A stretch of 64,000 nt of DNA, taken from Hyphomicrobiales bacterium. GTDB taxonomy: Bacteria; Pseudomonadota; Alphaproteobacteria; Rhizobiales; Kaistiaceae. This document shows, in pieces, positions 54,268 to 63,724 of the stretch. The notes below the pieces were generated by a model, which searched no databases, had not been told where the DNA came from, and saw nothing but the letters and a program-made list of their open reading frames with translations. Numbering within the stretch: the stretch's first letter is position 1; the number at the start of each line of letters is the position of its first letter. The stretch covers positions 81,443 to 145,442 of the forward strand of contig JAFKKF010000014.1 in the NCBI GenBank assembly GCA_017305635.1. Reading direction: 5' to 3'. A program made the position numbers and the translations under genes.

Positions 54268-55323
54268 GTGTCGGGCGGAGCGAAGACCGTGGCGAAGCTT
54301 TCCAGGCTTCTCGACAGGAAGTTCACGCTGTGGCGGCTGCGCGGCCGGATCGGTCATTTCGCGTCGGCAGGCGGACGGCGTGTCAGCGTCGCCGTGCGCG
54401 ATGATCCTGCCCTCGCCGATGTTCCGGACTTCTTCTCGGTCACGCTCCGGCGAAGAGGACGGCGGGTTGAGATAGGCTTCAGCTTCCGGCGCATCCGGCA
54501 AAGCCCGGGGGTCGCGGAGTTCTATACGCGCAGGCCGGGCATATTGGTGCGGCTGCTGGCGGAGGCCAATCCCTCGGTCGAGGGATTTCCCGGATCGATC
54601 GGAGACGGCTGCGGGGCGCGGGTGGCCGGCTTCGCCTCCGCCGACCCGACCGCCATCCTGGTTCCCGATCCCTATTTCTTCAACACGCGCGGATATGACG
54701 GGGAGCGCCGCCTGGGTGCGGCGGATACGGGCGCCTGGCGCGAGCGCAGCGGCGATATCATCTGGCGTGGCGCCCCGAACGGCGTCGGCAGCTGCACGAG
54801 CGCCAGGATGTCCCCGGACGATCCGGACCTCATCCAGCGCACGCGCCTCTGCCTGATCCTCAAGGGCATGGCCGGAGTCGATGCCGCCTTCGTCGATGCG
54901 GCGATGGCGACGATCAAGCCGGGGGACGCTGCGGCTCTCGCCGGGGCCGGCATTGTCGGGTCATGGATCCGGACGGCCGAATGGAAGCAACGGCGCTTCG
55001 CCATCGACGTCGATGGCAATACCAGCGCATGGAGCAACCTCTTCCATCGCCTGCTCCTCGGGTGCTGCGTGATCAAGGTCGGATCGCAGCACGGCTTCCG
55101 CCAGTGGTACTACGGTGATCTCGTGCCGTGGCGGCACTATGTGCCGGTGAAGCCCGACATGTCCGATCTCGTCGAGAAGATCGAATGGTGCCGGAAGCAT
55201 CCCGATGAGTGCGAGACGATCGCCGCCGCGGGCCAGGCGCTCGCCATGAGCATGACCTTCGAGCGGGAGCTTGCCCGCGGCGTCGACGCGATCAACCGGG
55301 CGTTCGGCGGGAAGGGCGCCTAG
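54268..55323 (+). CDS. GT90/CAP10-like glycosyltransferase (LpsA-type)
   Basis: 351 residues from a GTG at 54268 (a later GTG at 54289 is possible). The C-terminal half shows the CAP10 (KDEL/POGLUT) pattern: [10 protein letters not shown] near residue 165, [16 protein letters not shown] near 242-257, [20 protein letters not shown] near 271 and [15 protein letters not shown] near 303. Such enzymes transfer sugars onto lipopolysaccharide or capsule. No signal peptide seen, so cytoplasmic action is likely. It is read against the surrounding operon. Confidence 0.75.
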   Translation: MSGGAKTVAKLSRLLDRKFTLWRLRGRIGHFASAGGRRVSVAVRDDPALADVPDFFSVTLRRRGRRVEIGFSFRRIRQSPGVAEFYTRRPGILVRLLAEANPSVEGFPGSIGDGCGARVAGFASADPTAILVPDPYFFNTRGYDGERRLGAADTGAWRERSGDIIWRGAPNGVGSCTSARMSPDDPDLIQRTRLCLILKGMAGVDAAFVDAAMATIKPGDAAALAGAGIVGSWIRTAEWKQRRFAIDVDGNTSAWSNLFHRLLLGCCVIKVGSQHGFRQWYYGDLVPWRHYVPVKPDMSDLVEKIEWCRKHPDECETIAAAGQALAMSMTFERELARGVDAINRAFGGKGA

Positions 55324-56876
55324 GCGCCCTCCTCCTTCTCGACATAGCGCGGGAAGACGCCCTGCGGCGGCGGCAGCCCGGTGCCGGGCTTCAGGCGCTC
55401 GGCCTCGCCGAGGGCGGCGAAGAGACGCCCCTCCTCCGGCACGGCGAGCAGGTCGAGGAGCTTCGCCGCCGAGGCCGGCATGGCCGGCTGGACGAGGATC
55501 GCGACCTGGCGGATGACCTCGGCGGTCACCCAGAGCACGGCCTCCATGCGCGCGGGATCGGTCTTCTTCAATTCCCACGGCGCGGCGGTGGCGAAATAGC
55601 GGTTGGTCTCCGCGACCACGGTGAAGACGGCATTCAGCGCCTGATGGATCTGCTGCGTGTCCATGGCCGCTCGGCAGGCGGCGAGGAGGCCGTCGGCGGC
55701 GGCGAGGATCGCCTGATCTTCGTCGGTCAGCGTGGCCGCCGCCGGAACCTTGCCGCCGCAGTTCCGCGCGATCATCGACAGCGAGCGCTGGGCAAGGTTG
55801 CCGAGGTCGTTGGCGAGATCGGCATTGATGCGCTGGACGATCGCCTCGTGGCTGTAGTTTCCGTCCTGGCCGAAGGGCACCTCGCGCAGGAAGAAGTAGC
55901 GCACGGCATCCGCGCCATAGGCCTTCACCAGGTCGAAGGGATCGACCACGTTGCCGACCGACTTCGACATCTTCTCGCCGCGCGAGAAGATGAAGCCATG
56001 GGCGAAGACGCGCTTCGGCAGCGGGATGCCGGCCGACATCAGGAAGGCCGGCCAGTAGACCGCGTGGAAGCGCACGATGTCCTTGCCGATGACGTGCAGG
56101 TCCGCCGGCCAGTAGCGCTGGAACAGCTCGCTTTTCTCGTCGGGGAAGCCGACGCCGGAGATGTAGTTGGTGAGCGCGTCGACCCAGACATACATGACGT
56201 GGCCGGGGCTGTCCGGAACCGGAATGCCCCAGTCGAAGGTCGTGCGGCTCATGGAGAGGTCCTCGAGCCCGCCCTTGACGAAGCTGACCACCTCGTTGCG
56301 GCGCGTCTCGGGGCCGATGAAATCGGGGTTCGCCTCGTAGAAGGCGAGAAGGCGGTCCTGGAAGGCGGAGAGGCGGAAATACCAGCTCTCCTCCTCGGTC
56401 CACTCGACCGGCGTGCCGGTCGGCGTGGCACGGCGCACGCCATCCTCGCCGAGCGAGGTCTCGCTCTCGGCGTAATAGGCCTCGTCGCGGACCGAGTACC
56501 AGCCGCCGTATTTCGCTTCGTAGAGGTCGCCGGCGCCGCGCATCCGCCGCCAGATCTCCTGCACCGAGGCGTAGTGGTCGGGCTCGGTGGTGCGGATGAA
56601 GCGGTCGTAGGAGACGTTCAGCGCGGCATCCATCTCCTTGAAGACGGCGGCGTTGCGGTCGACCAGCTGGCGCGGGGTCAGCCCCTCGCGCGCGGCGGTC
56701 TGGTGCATCTTCAGGCCGTGCTCGTCGGTGCCGGTCAGGAAGAAGACGTCGTAGCCGTCGAGGCGCTTGAAGCGCGCCAGCGCGTCGCTCGCCAGCTTCT
56801 CATAGGCATGGCCGACGTGCGGGCGCCCGTTCGGATAGTCGATCGCGGTGGTGATGTAGAACTTCGGCTTCTGCAT
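55320..56876 (-). CDS. metG: Methionine--tRNA ligase
   Basis: Charges initiator and elongator tRNA-Met. 518 residues, the shorter type without a C-terminal tRNA-binding domain. HIGH-type motif [17 protein letters not shown] near residues 16-32; KMSKS in [15 protein letters not shown] near residue 300. ATG at 56876 with a typical [17 protein letters not shown] start. Overlaps the convergent gene by four bases and lies 73 bases downstream of holB. Confidence 0.97.
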   Translation of the reverse strand: MQKPKFYITTAIDYPNGRPHVGHAYEKLASDALARFKRLDGYDVFFLTGTDEHGLKMHQTAAREGLTPRQLVDRNAAVFKEMDAALNVSYDRFIRTTEPDHYASVQEIWRRMRGAGDLYEAKYGGWYSVRDEAYYAESETSLGEDGVRRATPTGTPVEWTEEESWYFRLSAFQDRLLAFYEANPDFIGPETRRNEVVSFVKGGLEDLSMSRTTFDWGIPVPDSPGHVMYVWVDALTNYISGVGFPDEKSELFQRYWPADLHVIGKDIVRFHAVYWPAFLMSAGIPLPKRVFAHGFIFSRGEKMSKSVGNVVDPFDLVKAYGADAVRYFFLREVPFGQDGNYSHEAIVQRINADLANDLGNLAQRSLSMIARNCGGKVPAAATLTDEDQAILAAADGLLAACRAAMDTQQIHQALNAVFTVVAETNRYFATAAPWELKKTDPARMEAVLWVTAEVIRQVAILVQPAMPASAAKLLDLLAVPEEGRLFAALGEAERLKPGTGLPPPQGVFPRYVEKEEGA

Positions 56877-56949
56877 AGCCGTCTCGCCTTGCTGTCTCAT
56901 GCGCGCAAACCAATGACGTTCCGCCGCGGGAGCCGCGGGCGGCTGCACG

Positions 56950-58038
56950 TCACATTCGGGTGGCGCGGGCGAGCGTCATGAGGATCGACAGGGCTACCTG
57001 CTTGCGGTCGAGATTGAGCTCCTCGGCTTCCGCCGCGGATTCCCGTGCCTTCTCCCATACCTCCGCCCATCTGGCAAGCGGAACGGCGGCGAGCGCGGCG
57101 GGCACTGCGGCGGCGGGATCGGGCTCCGGCTCGTGGCGTACGCGGCGGCCGAGCCAGTCGCCGAGCAGGTCGAGGAAGCCCTGCCAGGCGTCGTCGGCCC
57201 CCCTGCCCGCGACGGAATCGGCGAAGGCGTGCATGGCCGTCACGTCGAGGCCGGGAAGGCTCGCCGCGAGGCGGGTGAAGGCGCGGTAGATGGCGAGGCC
57301 GTTCTCCTCGAGAAGCAGGATCGCGCGACGGAGGCTCCCGTCCGCGAGGGCCGAGGCGAGGGCGATATCCTCCTCCGGCCCATCCTCGCCATGCTCGCGG
57401 AGGACGGTGGCGATCGTCGCCTCCGGCAGCGACGGCAGGTCGAGGCGGCGGCAGCGCGAACGGATCGTCGGCAGCAGCCGTCCGGGCGCGTTGGAGACGA
57501 GGAGGAAGAGCGAGCGCGCCGGCGGCTCCTCGAGGACCTTCAGGAGCGCATTGGCGGCGTTGGGATTCATGTCGTCGGCCGGATCGACGATGGCGACGCG
57601 CCAGCCCGCCTCGCCGCCGGTCGAGCCGAAGAAGGGCACGGTGCGGCGGATTTCGTCGACGGTCACCGAGGTCCGCAGCTTCTTGCTCTTCTCGTCATAG
57701 GGCCGCTCGAGCGCAAGGAGATTGGGGTGGGCGCGCGCGGCGACGCGGCGGGCAACCGGATGGCCCTCCGGCAGGGACAGGTCGGTCGCCTGCAGCACCT
57801 CGGGCGCGCGGGGATCGGGATGGGCGAGGACGAAGCGCGCGAAGCGATAGGCGAGCGTTGCCTTGCCGATGCCCTTCTGGCCGCCGATCAGCCAGGCATG
57901 GTGCATGCGTCCGCCGCGCCAGGCGTCGAGAAGCGCGCGCTCGGCCTCCGGGCCGCCGAACCAGCTCTCCTGGGCTTCCGGCAGCGGCCAGTTGTCGAGC
58001 GCATCGACGCGCGGAATCTCGACCTCGGCGGCGGCCAA
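56950..58038 (-). CDS. holB: DNA polymerase III subunit delta'
   Basis: Clamp-loader subunit of the replicative polymerase. 362 residues. P-loop-like [20 protein letters not shown] near residues 52-71, [20 protein letters not shown] near 152-171 and the SRC motif in TIRSRCRRL near 196. The start is a TTG at 58038, three bases after the tmk stop, behind GGGGGCTGAGAA; a GTG five codons inside is possible. Coupled to tmk. Confidence 0.93.
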   Translation of the reverse strand: MAAAEVEIPRVDALDNWPLPEAQESWFGGPEAERALLDAWRGGRMHHAWLIGGQKGIGKATLAYRFARFVLAHPDPRAPEVLQATDLSLPEGHPVARRVAARAHPNLLALERPYDEKSKKLRTSVTVDEIRRTVPFFGSTGGEAGWRVAIVDPADDMNPNAANALLKVLEEPPARSLFLLVSNAPGRLLPTIRSRCRRLDLPSLPEATIATVLREHGEDGPEEDIALASALADGSLRRAILLLEENGLAIYRAFTRLAASLPGLDVTAMHAFADSVAGRGADDAWQGFLDLLGDWLGRRVRHEPEPDPAAAVPAALAAVPLARWAEVWEKARESAAEAEELNLDRKQVALSILMTLARATRM

Positions 58039-58041
58039 TTC

Positions 58042-58713
58042 TCAGCCCCCTGCCCGCGTCGCCGGCCGGCGGGGCGGATGGAGGAGCCGGGCCGAGACGA
58101 CACGCCATATTTCGTCGGCGACGCCATCTTCCGGCCGCGAGGCGTCGACCACGGCGCAGCGCTCCGGTTCGCGTGCGGCGATATCGAGGAAGGCCTGGCG
58201 GCGGGCCTGATGGAGGCTGAGCGCGTCGCCCTCGAAGCGATCGGGCGCGGTGCCGGCCGCACTCTGGCGCGCGGCGAGGCGCTGGAGGCCGAGCTCGGCG
58301 GGCAGGTCGAGGATGACGGTGAGGTCGGGCCGCGTGCGGCCGACCGTGACGCGGTCGAGCGCGGCGAGCAGCGTCTCGTCGACCCCGCCGGCGAGGCCCT
58401 GGTAGACGTGGGTGGAATCGAGGAAGCGGTCCGAGAGGACCCACTGCCCGGCGAGCAATGCCGGGCGGATCAGCTTCTCGACATGGTCCGCCCGCGCCGC
58501 CCCGAAGAGGAGCGCCTCGCCCTCCGCGCCGAAGCCGCGCGCGCCGCCGGAGAGGATCACGTTGCGGATGGATTCGGCGAGCGGCGTGCCTCCCGGCTCG
58601 CGGGTGGTGACGACCGACTTGCCGGCCTCGCCGAGACGCTCGGCAAGGCGGCGGATCTGGGTCGACTTGCCCGCGCCATCGCCGCCCTCGAAGGTTATGA
58701 ACCGGCCCGTCAT
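58042..58713 (-). CDS. tmk: dTMP kinase
   Basis: Phosphorylates dTMP to dTDP for DNA synthesis. 223 residues. P-loop FEGGDGAGKSTQIRRLAERL near residues 7-26, TTREPGGTPLAE near 36-47, DRFLDSTHVYQG near 95. ATG at 58713 matches the family start MTGRFITFEG. Second of the dac-tmk-holB set on this strand. Confidence 0.96.
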   Translation of the reverse strand: MTGRFITFEGGDGAGKSTQIRRLAERLGEAGKSVVTTREPGGTPLAESIRNVILSGGARGFGAEGEALLFGAARADHVEKLIRPALLAGQWVLSDRFLDSTHVYQGLAGGVDETLLAALDRVTVGRTRPDLTVILDLPAELGLQRLAARQSAAGTAPDRFEGDALSLHQARRQAFLDIAAREPERCAVVDASRPEDGVADEIWRVVSARLLHPPRRPATRAGG

Positions 58714-58751
58714 GGCGTGGGTATAGCGGGGCGAGGTGGCGGAAGGGAAGA

Positions 58752-58815
58752 AAGACGTGGATGCCGGGCGCCCCTCCACCGCCTTCGGCGGCTCCCCCTC
58801 CCCGCTTTGCAGGCG
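58752..58815. repeat. Intergenic repeat, second copy of the 9.9 kb family
   Basis: The stretch includes GCGCCCCTCCACCG followed by a CTTCGG hairpin and CTCCCCCTCCCC, like 9960-10013. Lies in the 106-base gap between dac and tmk. Confidence 0.55.
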
Positions 58816-58819
58816 AGGA

Positions 58820-60010
58820 TCAGCCCGGCCACCAGGAGAAGACGAGCTCGCGGACGCCGTCGAGGGCGCGCTGGGTCATGGTGCCGGTGCCGACATCGGC
58901 AGCGGCGAAGACCGGCGCCTCCTTGGTGAGGCTACCGGCGGTAATGCGCACGACGCCGATCGGCTGGCCGGCTTCCACCGGCGCAACGATCGGGCCCTGG
59001 TAGACGATCTCGCCCTTGATCTGGTCGCCCGAGCCGCGCGGCATGAAGAAATCGACCGGGCCCTTCGAGACGACGCCGACCGACCCTTCCGCCCCGCCGA
59101 AGACACGGGCATTGGCAATCACCTCGCCGGCATGGAAGAGGTTCACCTTCTCGAAGGCGCGGAAACCCCATTCGAGGAGCTTGCGCGCCTCCTCGGCGCG
59201 CTCCTTGTCGCTCTTGGCGCCGTTGATGACGACGATGAGGCGCTGGCCGTTCTGCACGGCCGAGCCGACGAGATTGTAGCCGGCCTCGTCGGTGAAGCCG
59301 GTCTTCAGGCCGTCGGCGCCGATGTTCATGGCGAGGAGCGGGTTGCGGTTGCGCTGGCGGATCTTGTTCCAGGTGAACTCGGGCTCGCCGTAGATCTTGT
59401 AGTATTCGGGGAAGGACTTGATGATGTAGGTCGCGAGCCTGGCAAGGTCGCGCGCCGTCATGTAGTCATTGGGGTCGGGCAGGCCGGTGGCATTGGCGAA
59501 GTGGGAGCCGGTGAGACCGATCTTGCGGCTCTCCTCGTTCATCAGGTTGGCGAAGGTCTCCTCGGTGCCGGCCATGCCCTCGGCCATGACGATGCAGGCA
59601 TCGTTGCCCGACTGGACGACGATGCCGCGGATGAGGTCGGCGACCTTGATCTCGGAATTGAGCTTGGCGAACATGGTCGAGCCGCCGGAATTGGCGCCGC
59701 CCTTCCGCCAGGCGTTCTCGCTCACCGAGAAGACGTCGTCCATGTGCAGGCGGCCGGCCTCGATGGCATCGAAGATGACCGCCGAGGTCATCAGCTTGGT
59801 CAGGCTCGCCGGCGGGATGCGGGCGTCGGCGTCCTTCTCGAAGAGGACCGTCTGGGTGTCGTAGTCGATGAGGATGGCGTTGCGGGCGCGCGTCTCGAAG
59901 TTCTGCGCGACCGCGGGACCGGCGAGGACGGCCAGCGCCAACGCCGCGAAGGCAAGGACCGCGGCCTTCGCCAACCGCATCCCCGATGCGCTCATGCTGC
60001 CTGCGCTCAT
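58820..60010 (-). CDS. D-alanyl-D-alanine carboxypeptidase (penicillin-binding protein, DacC/DacF type)
   Basis: Trims pentapeptides in peptidoglycan in the periplasm. 396 residues. Signal peptide about 1-36 (AVLAFAALALAVLAGPAVAQ). Serine peptidase S11 motifs: SxxK in PPASLTKLMTSAV near residues 66-78, SGN in VQSGNDACIV near 132 and KTG in GLKTGFTDEAGYN near 234. A C-terminal PBP5-like beta domain follows about residue 290. In order with tmk and rlpA as in other Rhizobiales. Confidence 0.95.
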   Translation of the reverse strand: MSAGSMSASGMRLAKAAVLAFAALALAVLAGPAVAQNFETRARNAILIDYDTQTVLFEKDADARIPPASLTKLMTSAVIFDAIEAGRLHMDDVFSVSENAWRKGGANSGGSTMFAKLNSEIKVADLIRGIVVQSGNDACIVMAEGMAGTEETFANLMNEESRKIGLTGSHFANATGLPDPNDYMTARDLARLATYIIKSFPEYYKIYGEPEFTWNKIRQRNRNPLLAMNIGADGLKTGFTDEAGYNLVGSAVQNGQRLIVVINGAKSDKERAEEARKLLEWGFRAFEKVNLFHAGEVIANARVFGGAEGSVGVVSKGPVDFFMPRGSGDQIKGEIVYQGPIVAPVEAGQPIGVVRITAGSLTKEAPVFAAADVGTGTMTQRALDGVRELVFSWWPG

Positions 60011-60092
60011 CGCCGATGCCTCCTCCTCCGCCCGCAGGCAATGGATAGCAGCCGCGCGAATGGCGGATCAACCGCCGTCGTCGGGCGTCACG

Positions 60093-61238
60093 TCATTGTG
60101 CGACGAGGGAGGCGCCCTTGAGCCCGGCATCCGCCGCGGCGGCGACGACGCTGGCGGTCGACACAGACGGGTCGGTGATGCTGACGCGCACGACCTTGAG
60201 GCCGCCGCTGGCACTGACCGAGACATCGCCGTAGCGGGCGAACAGGCCGGCGACGCGGCTGGCATTGGCGGGATCGGAGAACACGCCGAGCTGGATGATG
60301 CGGGCCGGAGCGGGAATGGGCGCCGTCCGCTTGACGAGATGCGCGGCAGCCGATTGGGCAGCATCGGCGGCCTGGTCATCAGAAGCATAGGAGGAGGTCA
60401 GGCTGGCGCGGAGGATCGGGGTCTGGCCTTCCAGGGGCAGCAGCTTCGGCAGCTTCGCACGGGCATTGGCCGGGGTCAGCACCACCGGCGGGTCGTCGGC
60501 AATGCCGAAATCGACGGGGGCTTTCCGGGCGGCCGACGCAACCACGACCGGATCCGCCGCGGCCTTCGGCATTGCGGCCGCGAGCATCGTATCGTCGGCC
60601 GGCGGCTTTCCGGGGCCGCGATAGGAGGCGACGAGCATCCTCTTGTCGGCGCCGTCCATGCGCGCCGGGCCGACATAGTCGACCTGGACCCGTGCCGTGC
60701 CCTTCCGCTTGAAGTCGAGCATGGCGGCGACCTTGGCCGAGACGTCGATCAGGCGGTCGGAGCGGAACGGCCCACGGTCGTTGACGCGCACGACCATCGA
60801 GCGGCCGTTGTCGAGGTTGGTCACCCGGACATAGCTCGGCAACGGAAGCGTCGGATGCGCCGCCGTCAGGTCGGCCATGTCGAAGACTTCGCCGTTGGCG
60901 GTGCGGCGGCCGTGGAAGTCGTCGCCGTACCACGAAGCGAGGCCCTTGGCGGAATAGCGCTTCACCTCGTGCGGCGTATAGGTGCGCCCGGCGACCTGGT
61001 AGGGATCGCCGACGAGGTACTTGCCGCCACCCTTCGGCATCTCGTCGCCGACGGCGACGCGCGGGCTCGGCGGAACGCCGAAATCATCGCGATCGGTGAG
61101 CGTCTGAAGCGGGGAGGAAGAGCACGCGGCGAGGAGAAACAGGCCGGAAATCGCCACAAAACCGCGAATCACCGCGGGCGATCGCAACGGCCGGCGGTCT
61201 GGTTTCAGCACGAAACGACGCTCCGCCGGGGCTCGCAT
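60093..61238 (-). CDS. rlpA: Septal ring lytic transglycosylase RlpA-like lipoprotein
   Basis: 381 residues from ATG 61238; a GTG at 61172 (VIRGFVAIS) would give a more typical signal peptide. Lipobox LAAC with Cys at about residue 39. Double-psi beta-barrel domain with GLASWYGDDFHGRRTANGE near 82-100 and VRVNDRGPFR near 138, then a linker and a C-terminal SPOR domain (about 300-381, ARIIQLGVFSDPANASRVAG) that binds peptidoglycan stripped of stem peptides. Outer-membrane location is inferred from the lipobox. Confidence 0.92.
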   Translation of the reverse strand: MRAPAERRFVLKPDRRPLRSPAVIRGFVAISGLFLLAACSSSPLQTLTDRDDFGVPPSPRVAVGDEMPKGGGKYLVGDPYQVAGRTYTPHEVKRYSAKGLASWYGDDFHGRRTANGEVFDMADLTAAHPTLPLPSYVRVTNLDNGRSMVVRVNDRGPFRSDRLIDVSAKVAAMLDFKRKGTARVQVDYVGPARMDGADKRMLVASYRGPGKPPADDTMLAAAMPKAAADPVVVASAARKAPVDFGIADDPPVVLTPANARAKLPKLLPLEGQTPILRASLTSSYASDDQAADAAQSAAAHLVKRTAPIPAPARIIQLGVFSDPANASRVAGLFARYGDVSVSASGGLKVVRVSITDPSVSTASVVAAAADAGLKGASLVAQ

Positions 61239-61455
61239 CGCGCAACCCGGCAAAGGTCATAAATATCTGATTTCGTGATGGTTTCGGAGATTGCCACGCC
61301 CCACTCGTCTCCGTGTCGCCCGTTACGTCACGAAGGCACCGCCGCAATCCGGCTCGCCCCACAACGCAATCCTGCCGTCAAGTGGACCAAATCCCGCCAT
61401 GCAATGCAACATGGTGAATATCCTGTGGATATCCGGTGCGCTCCTCCCCGGCGCC

Positions 61456-62238
61456 TCAGGAATGGCTGCCGGCCGGATCGTCGGGGTCGGCAGCCGCGGC
61501 CCCGGCGCCGAGGCCGAGACCCATGCCGGCTCCCATCCCGCTGCCGCCCATTCCTCCGCCCATGCCGCCTCCGCCTCCGCCGCCCTTCTGGCGATCCCCT
61601 CCCCCGCTGCGGTCGCCGCGCCCGCCGGACGCCGAGGCGCGCGTCGGGCCCTGCGCCGGGATGGCGAGGTCGGCGGGAATGGGATCGAGGTCGAGCGCCT
61701 CGCGGATGAAGTTGCGGAGCGAGACGACCAGCTCGCGCGTCTCGACGGAACGCCCGGCGACGAGATCGCGGGCGACGCGGTCGGCGAGGCGTACCTGCTC
61801 CTCGGTGCCGAGCAGGATGATGTCGGAAAGCGCCGCCTCGACCGCGTCGCGGATGCGCCGGCGCCGTTCGGGCGGGGGTTCGCCGGGCCTGGCGATGTCG
61901 TCGTCGCCGGGCTCGACCGGCTGCAGGGCGCGACGGAAATCGCGGAGGTGGGTCGGATCCACCGTCAGGTCGCCGGTGAAGGAGCCGCCGAGCACCTTGT
62001 AGGCGGCGATCAGCGTCTTCAGCCGTTCGTTGATCTGGCGGTTCATGCGCTCGCGGCGCTGCTGGATGGAGAGCATCAGGAGCATGCGCATGCCGACGCC
62101 GACGAGCGCGAGCAGCGCCAGCCCGACGAGGGTGGTGATGATGCTCTGCCAGGAGCTGAAATCGATGTTGCGCAAGATGTCGTCGCTTCCGTCAACGAAA
62201 TGGCGGAGGGAATGGGCCTGATATCCAACCTTCTCCAC
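61456..62238 (-). CDS. Membrane-anchored protein with Gly/Met-rich tail
   Basis: 260 residues in the longest frame (GTG start at 62238; the true start may be later). One membrane helix near residues 33-55 (IITTLVGLALLALVGVG), a charged helical region to about 190, including NRQINERLKTLIAAYKVLGG, then a low-complexity tail with runs of glycine and GMGGGMGGSGMG. I recognise no family by name. The region resembles proteins in Hyphomicrobiales genomes near rlpA, but that is memory, not a search. Confidence 0.6.
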   Translation of the reverse strand: MEKVGYQAHSLRHFVDGSDDILRNIDFSSWQSIITTLVGLALLALVGVGMRMLLMLSIQQRRERMNRQINERLKTLIAAYKVLGGSFTGDLTVDPTHLRDFRRALQPVEPGDDDIARPGEPPPERRRRIRDAVEAALSDIILLGTEEQVRLADRVARDLVAGRSVETRELVVSLRNFIREALDLDPIPADLAIPAQGPTRASASGGRGDRSGGGDRQKGGGGGGGMGGGMGGSGMGAGMGLGLGAGAAAADPDDPAGSHS

Positions 62239-62319
62239 TTAAGGCACTGATTTCAATATGTTTTATTTGGACGGTGCGACCCTTGTGCAGACGCCGCCAA
62301 GCACATCCACTTAGCCGGG

Positions 62320-63021
62320 CTATCCCGCAGTTACACCGAACAGCATACCCACTCCCGCGGTCGCGGCCATGGCCAGCGCGCCCCAGAAGGTCACGCGAAC
62401 GGCTCCCGTCACAATGCCTGCACCGCCGGCGGATGCGCCGAGGCCGCCCAACACCGACAGCGCGACCAGCGTCGTCACCGCGACGGTGAGCGTGATCTGA
62501 GCCGGAGGCGACAGCGCCGCAATGATGAGCGGGATGACCGCTCCGACGGCGAATGTCGCCGCTGACACCAGTGCCGCCTGGATCGGGTGGGCGGTGACGG
62601 TTTCCGAGATGCCAAGCTCGTCACGCGCATGGGCGCCAAGAGCATCTTTCGCTGTCAGCTGGACCGCAACCTGTCGGGCGAGCCCTTGGTCCAGCCCGCG
62701 TGCGACGTAGATCCCGGTCAACTCGTCGAGCTCAGCCTCAGGTGTGTCTTTGAGCTCGCGCGTCTCGCGTGCGATGTCGGCCTTCTCGGCGTCGGTTTGC
62801 GAACTGACGGAGACGTACTCCCCAGCCGCCATCGACATCGCGCCGGCAACAAGTCCCGCCAGGCCAGCCACCAGTATCTCCGGACGCTGGGATCCTGCGG
62901 CGGCGACGCCTACCACCAGACTGGCGGTGGAGACGAGGCCGTCGTTCGCCCCAAGGACGGCGGCGCGCAGCCAGCCGATCCTGTGGACCATATGGATTTC
63001 GGAGTGCGACAGCCTGCTCAT
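62320..63021 (-). CDS. VIT1/CCC1-family iron or manganese transporter
   Basis: 233 residues from ATG 63021 (an ATG at 63045 is possible). Family motif near the first helix: WLRAAVLGANDGLVSTASLV near residues 17-36, then AMSMAAGEYVSVSSQTDAEKA near 60-80. Five membrane helices. Homologues move Fe or Mn ions across membranes. Located in the accessory end of the window beside the copper-type oxidase. Confidence 0.88.
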   Translation of the reverse strand: MSRLSHSEIHMVHRIGWLRAAVLGANDGLVSTASLVVGVAAAGSQRPEILVAGLAGLVAGAMSMAAGEYVSVSSQTDAEKADIARETRELKDTPEAELDELTGIYVARGLDQGLARQVAVQLTAKDALGAHARDELGISETVTAHPIQAALVSAATFAVGAVIPLIIAALSPPAQITLTVAVTTLVALSVLGGLGASAGGAGIVTGAVRVTFWGALAMAATAGVGMLFGVTAG

Positions 63022-63252
63022 CAAGGAACCCCCACCATCCGTCATTCTTGCCACAGGTCTTGGCGATGTGAAGTCATTTGCTGCCATGTAAAATGATCGG
63101 AGGTCGTCCATAAGGACAGCCACCTCATTTATTTCATCGTCCAAGCGACTTGCTTGGAGATGCGTTGCCACGATCCTGCGCCGTTCGCTGCCGTGATCAG
63201 CTGGGCAATACTCTTTTCGCCAAACCACTCGTAGTGACGCTGGGGTGATCTT

Positions 63253-63283
63253 CTTGACCGACAATGGACATTTCGGTGTCAAG
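63253..63283. promoter_or_regulatory. Inverted repeat upstream of the Met/His/Cys-rich gene
   Basis: CTTGACCGA (63253-63261) and TCGGTGTCAAG (63273-63283) form an imperfect inverted repeat, 17 bases before the ATG at 63301. Placement and CTTGACC-type sequence resemble operators of MerR-like metal regulators, but no regulator gene is in view. Confidence 0.35.
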
Positions 63284-63300
63284 TACCTATCTTCCAGCTT

Positions 63301-63651
63301 ATGATCTCGCGTGTCATCACCATGATTGCTGTCCTTGCGTTCGCCGTCATGTCGGCGGCGACGACCGCGCACGCTGTCCGCATGGGCGTCGCCATCGATC
63401 AGCCCATGGCCGAGATGGCGATGACCGGTACTGAGCATGGTGCGCACTGCGAAGGGAACAAACACTGCGGATCGGCTGATGCTCGAATGTGCGCCTTCGT
63501 CTGCGCGGGCCTTTCGGTCATGGTGCCGGTGGAACTCGGTGATATCGGCCCTGCGCACCTCGTGGACAAACATGCCACCGTGGTCGGGACCAACGGCCAA
63601 GGTATGGCGCCGGGACTGAACGAACGCCCTCCCAAGCTCCGTCTTCTCTGA
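63301..63651 (+). CDS. Small exported Met/His/Cys-rich protein
   Basis: 116 residues. Signal peptide about 1-25 (MIAVLAFAVMSAATTAHA). The mature part has PMAEMAMTGTEHGAHCEGNK and CGSADARMCAFVC, a run of Met, His and Cys residues suitable for metal binding. It lies directly upstream of a multicopper oxidase, so a role in copper handling is inferred. Family not recognised. Confidence 0.65.
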   Translation: MISRVITMIAVLAFAVMSAATTAHAVRMGVAIDQPMAEMAMTGTEHGAHCEGNKHCGSADARMCAFVCAGLSVMVPVELGDIGPAHLVDKHATVVGTNGQGMAPGLNERPPKLRLL

Positions 63652-63724
63652 TTGCGCCCGGGTGGACGCCCGCGGCGTCCCCATCGGCATTCAGAACGGG
63701 ACAGGATGTCCCGAGGAGACGACC

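Noticed and set aside
55209..58929. Long plus-strand open frames opposite metG, holB and tmk
   Set aside because: Low-complexity Arg/Gly/Glu-rich translations with no domains; metG, holB and tmk have clear motifs.
62190..62240. CCCTCCGCCA on the minus strand, like a tRNA-Ser 3' end and possible island attachment site
   Set aside because: No cloverleaf can be formed and the bases are within the coding frame of the Gly/Met-rich protein; no second copy was found in the window.
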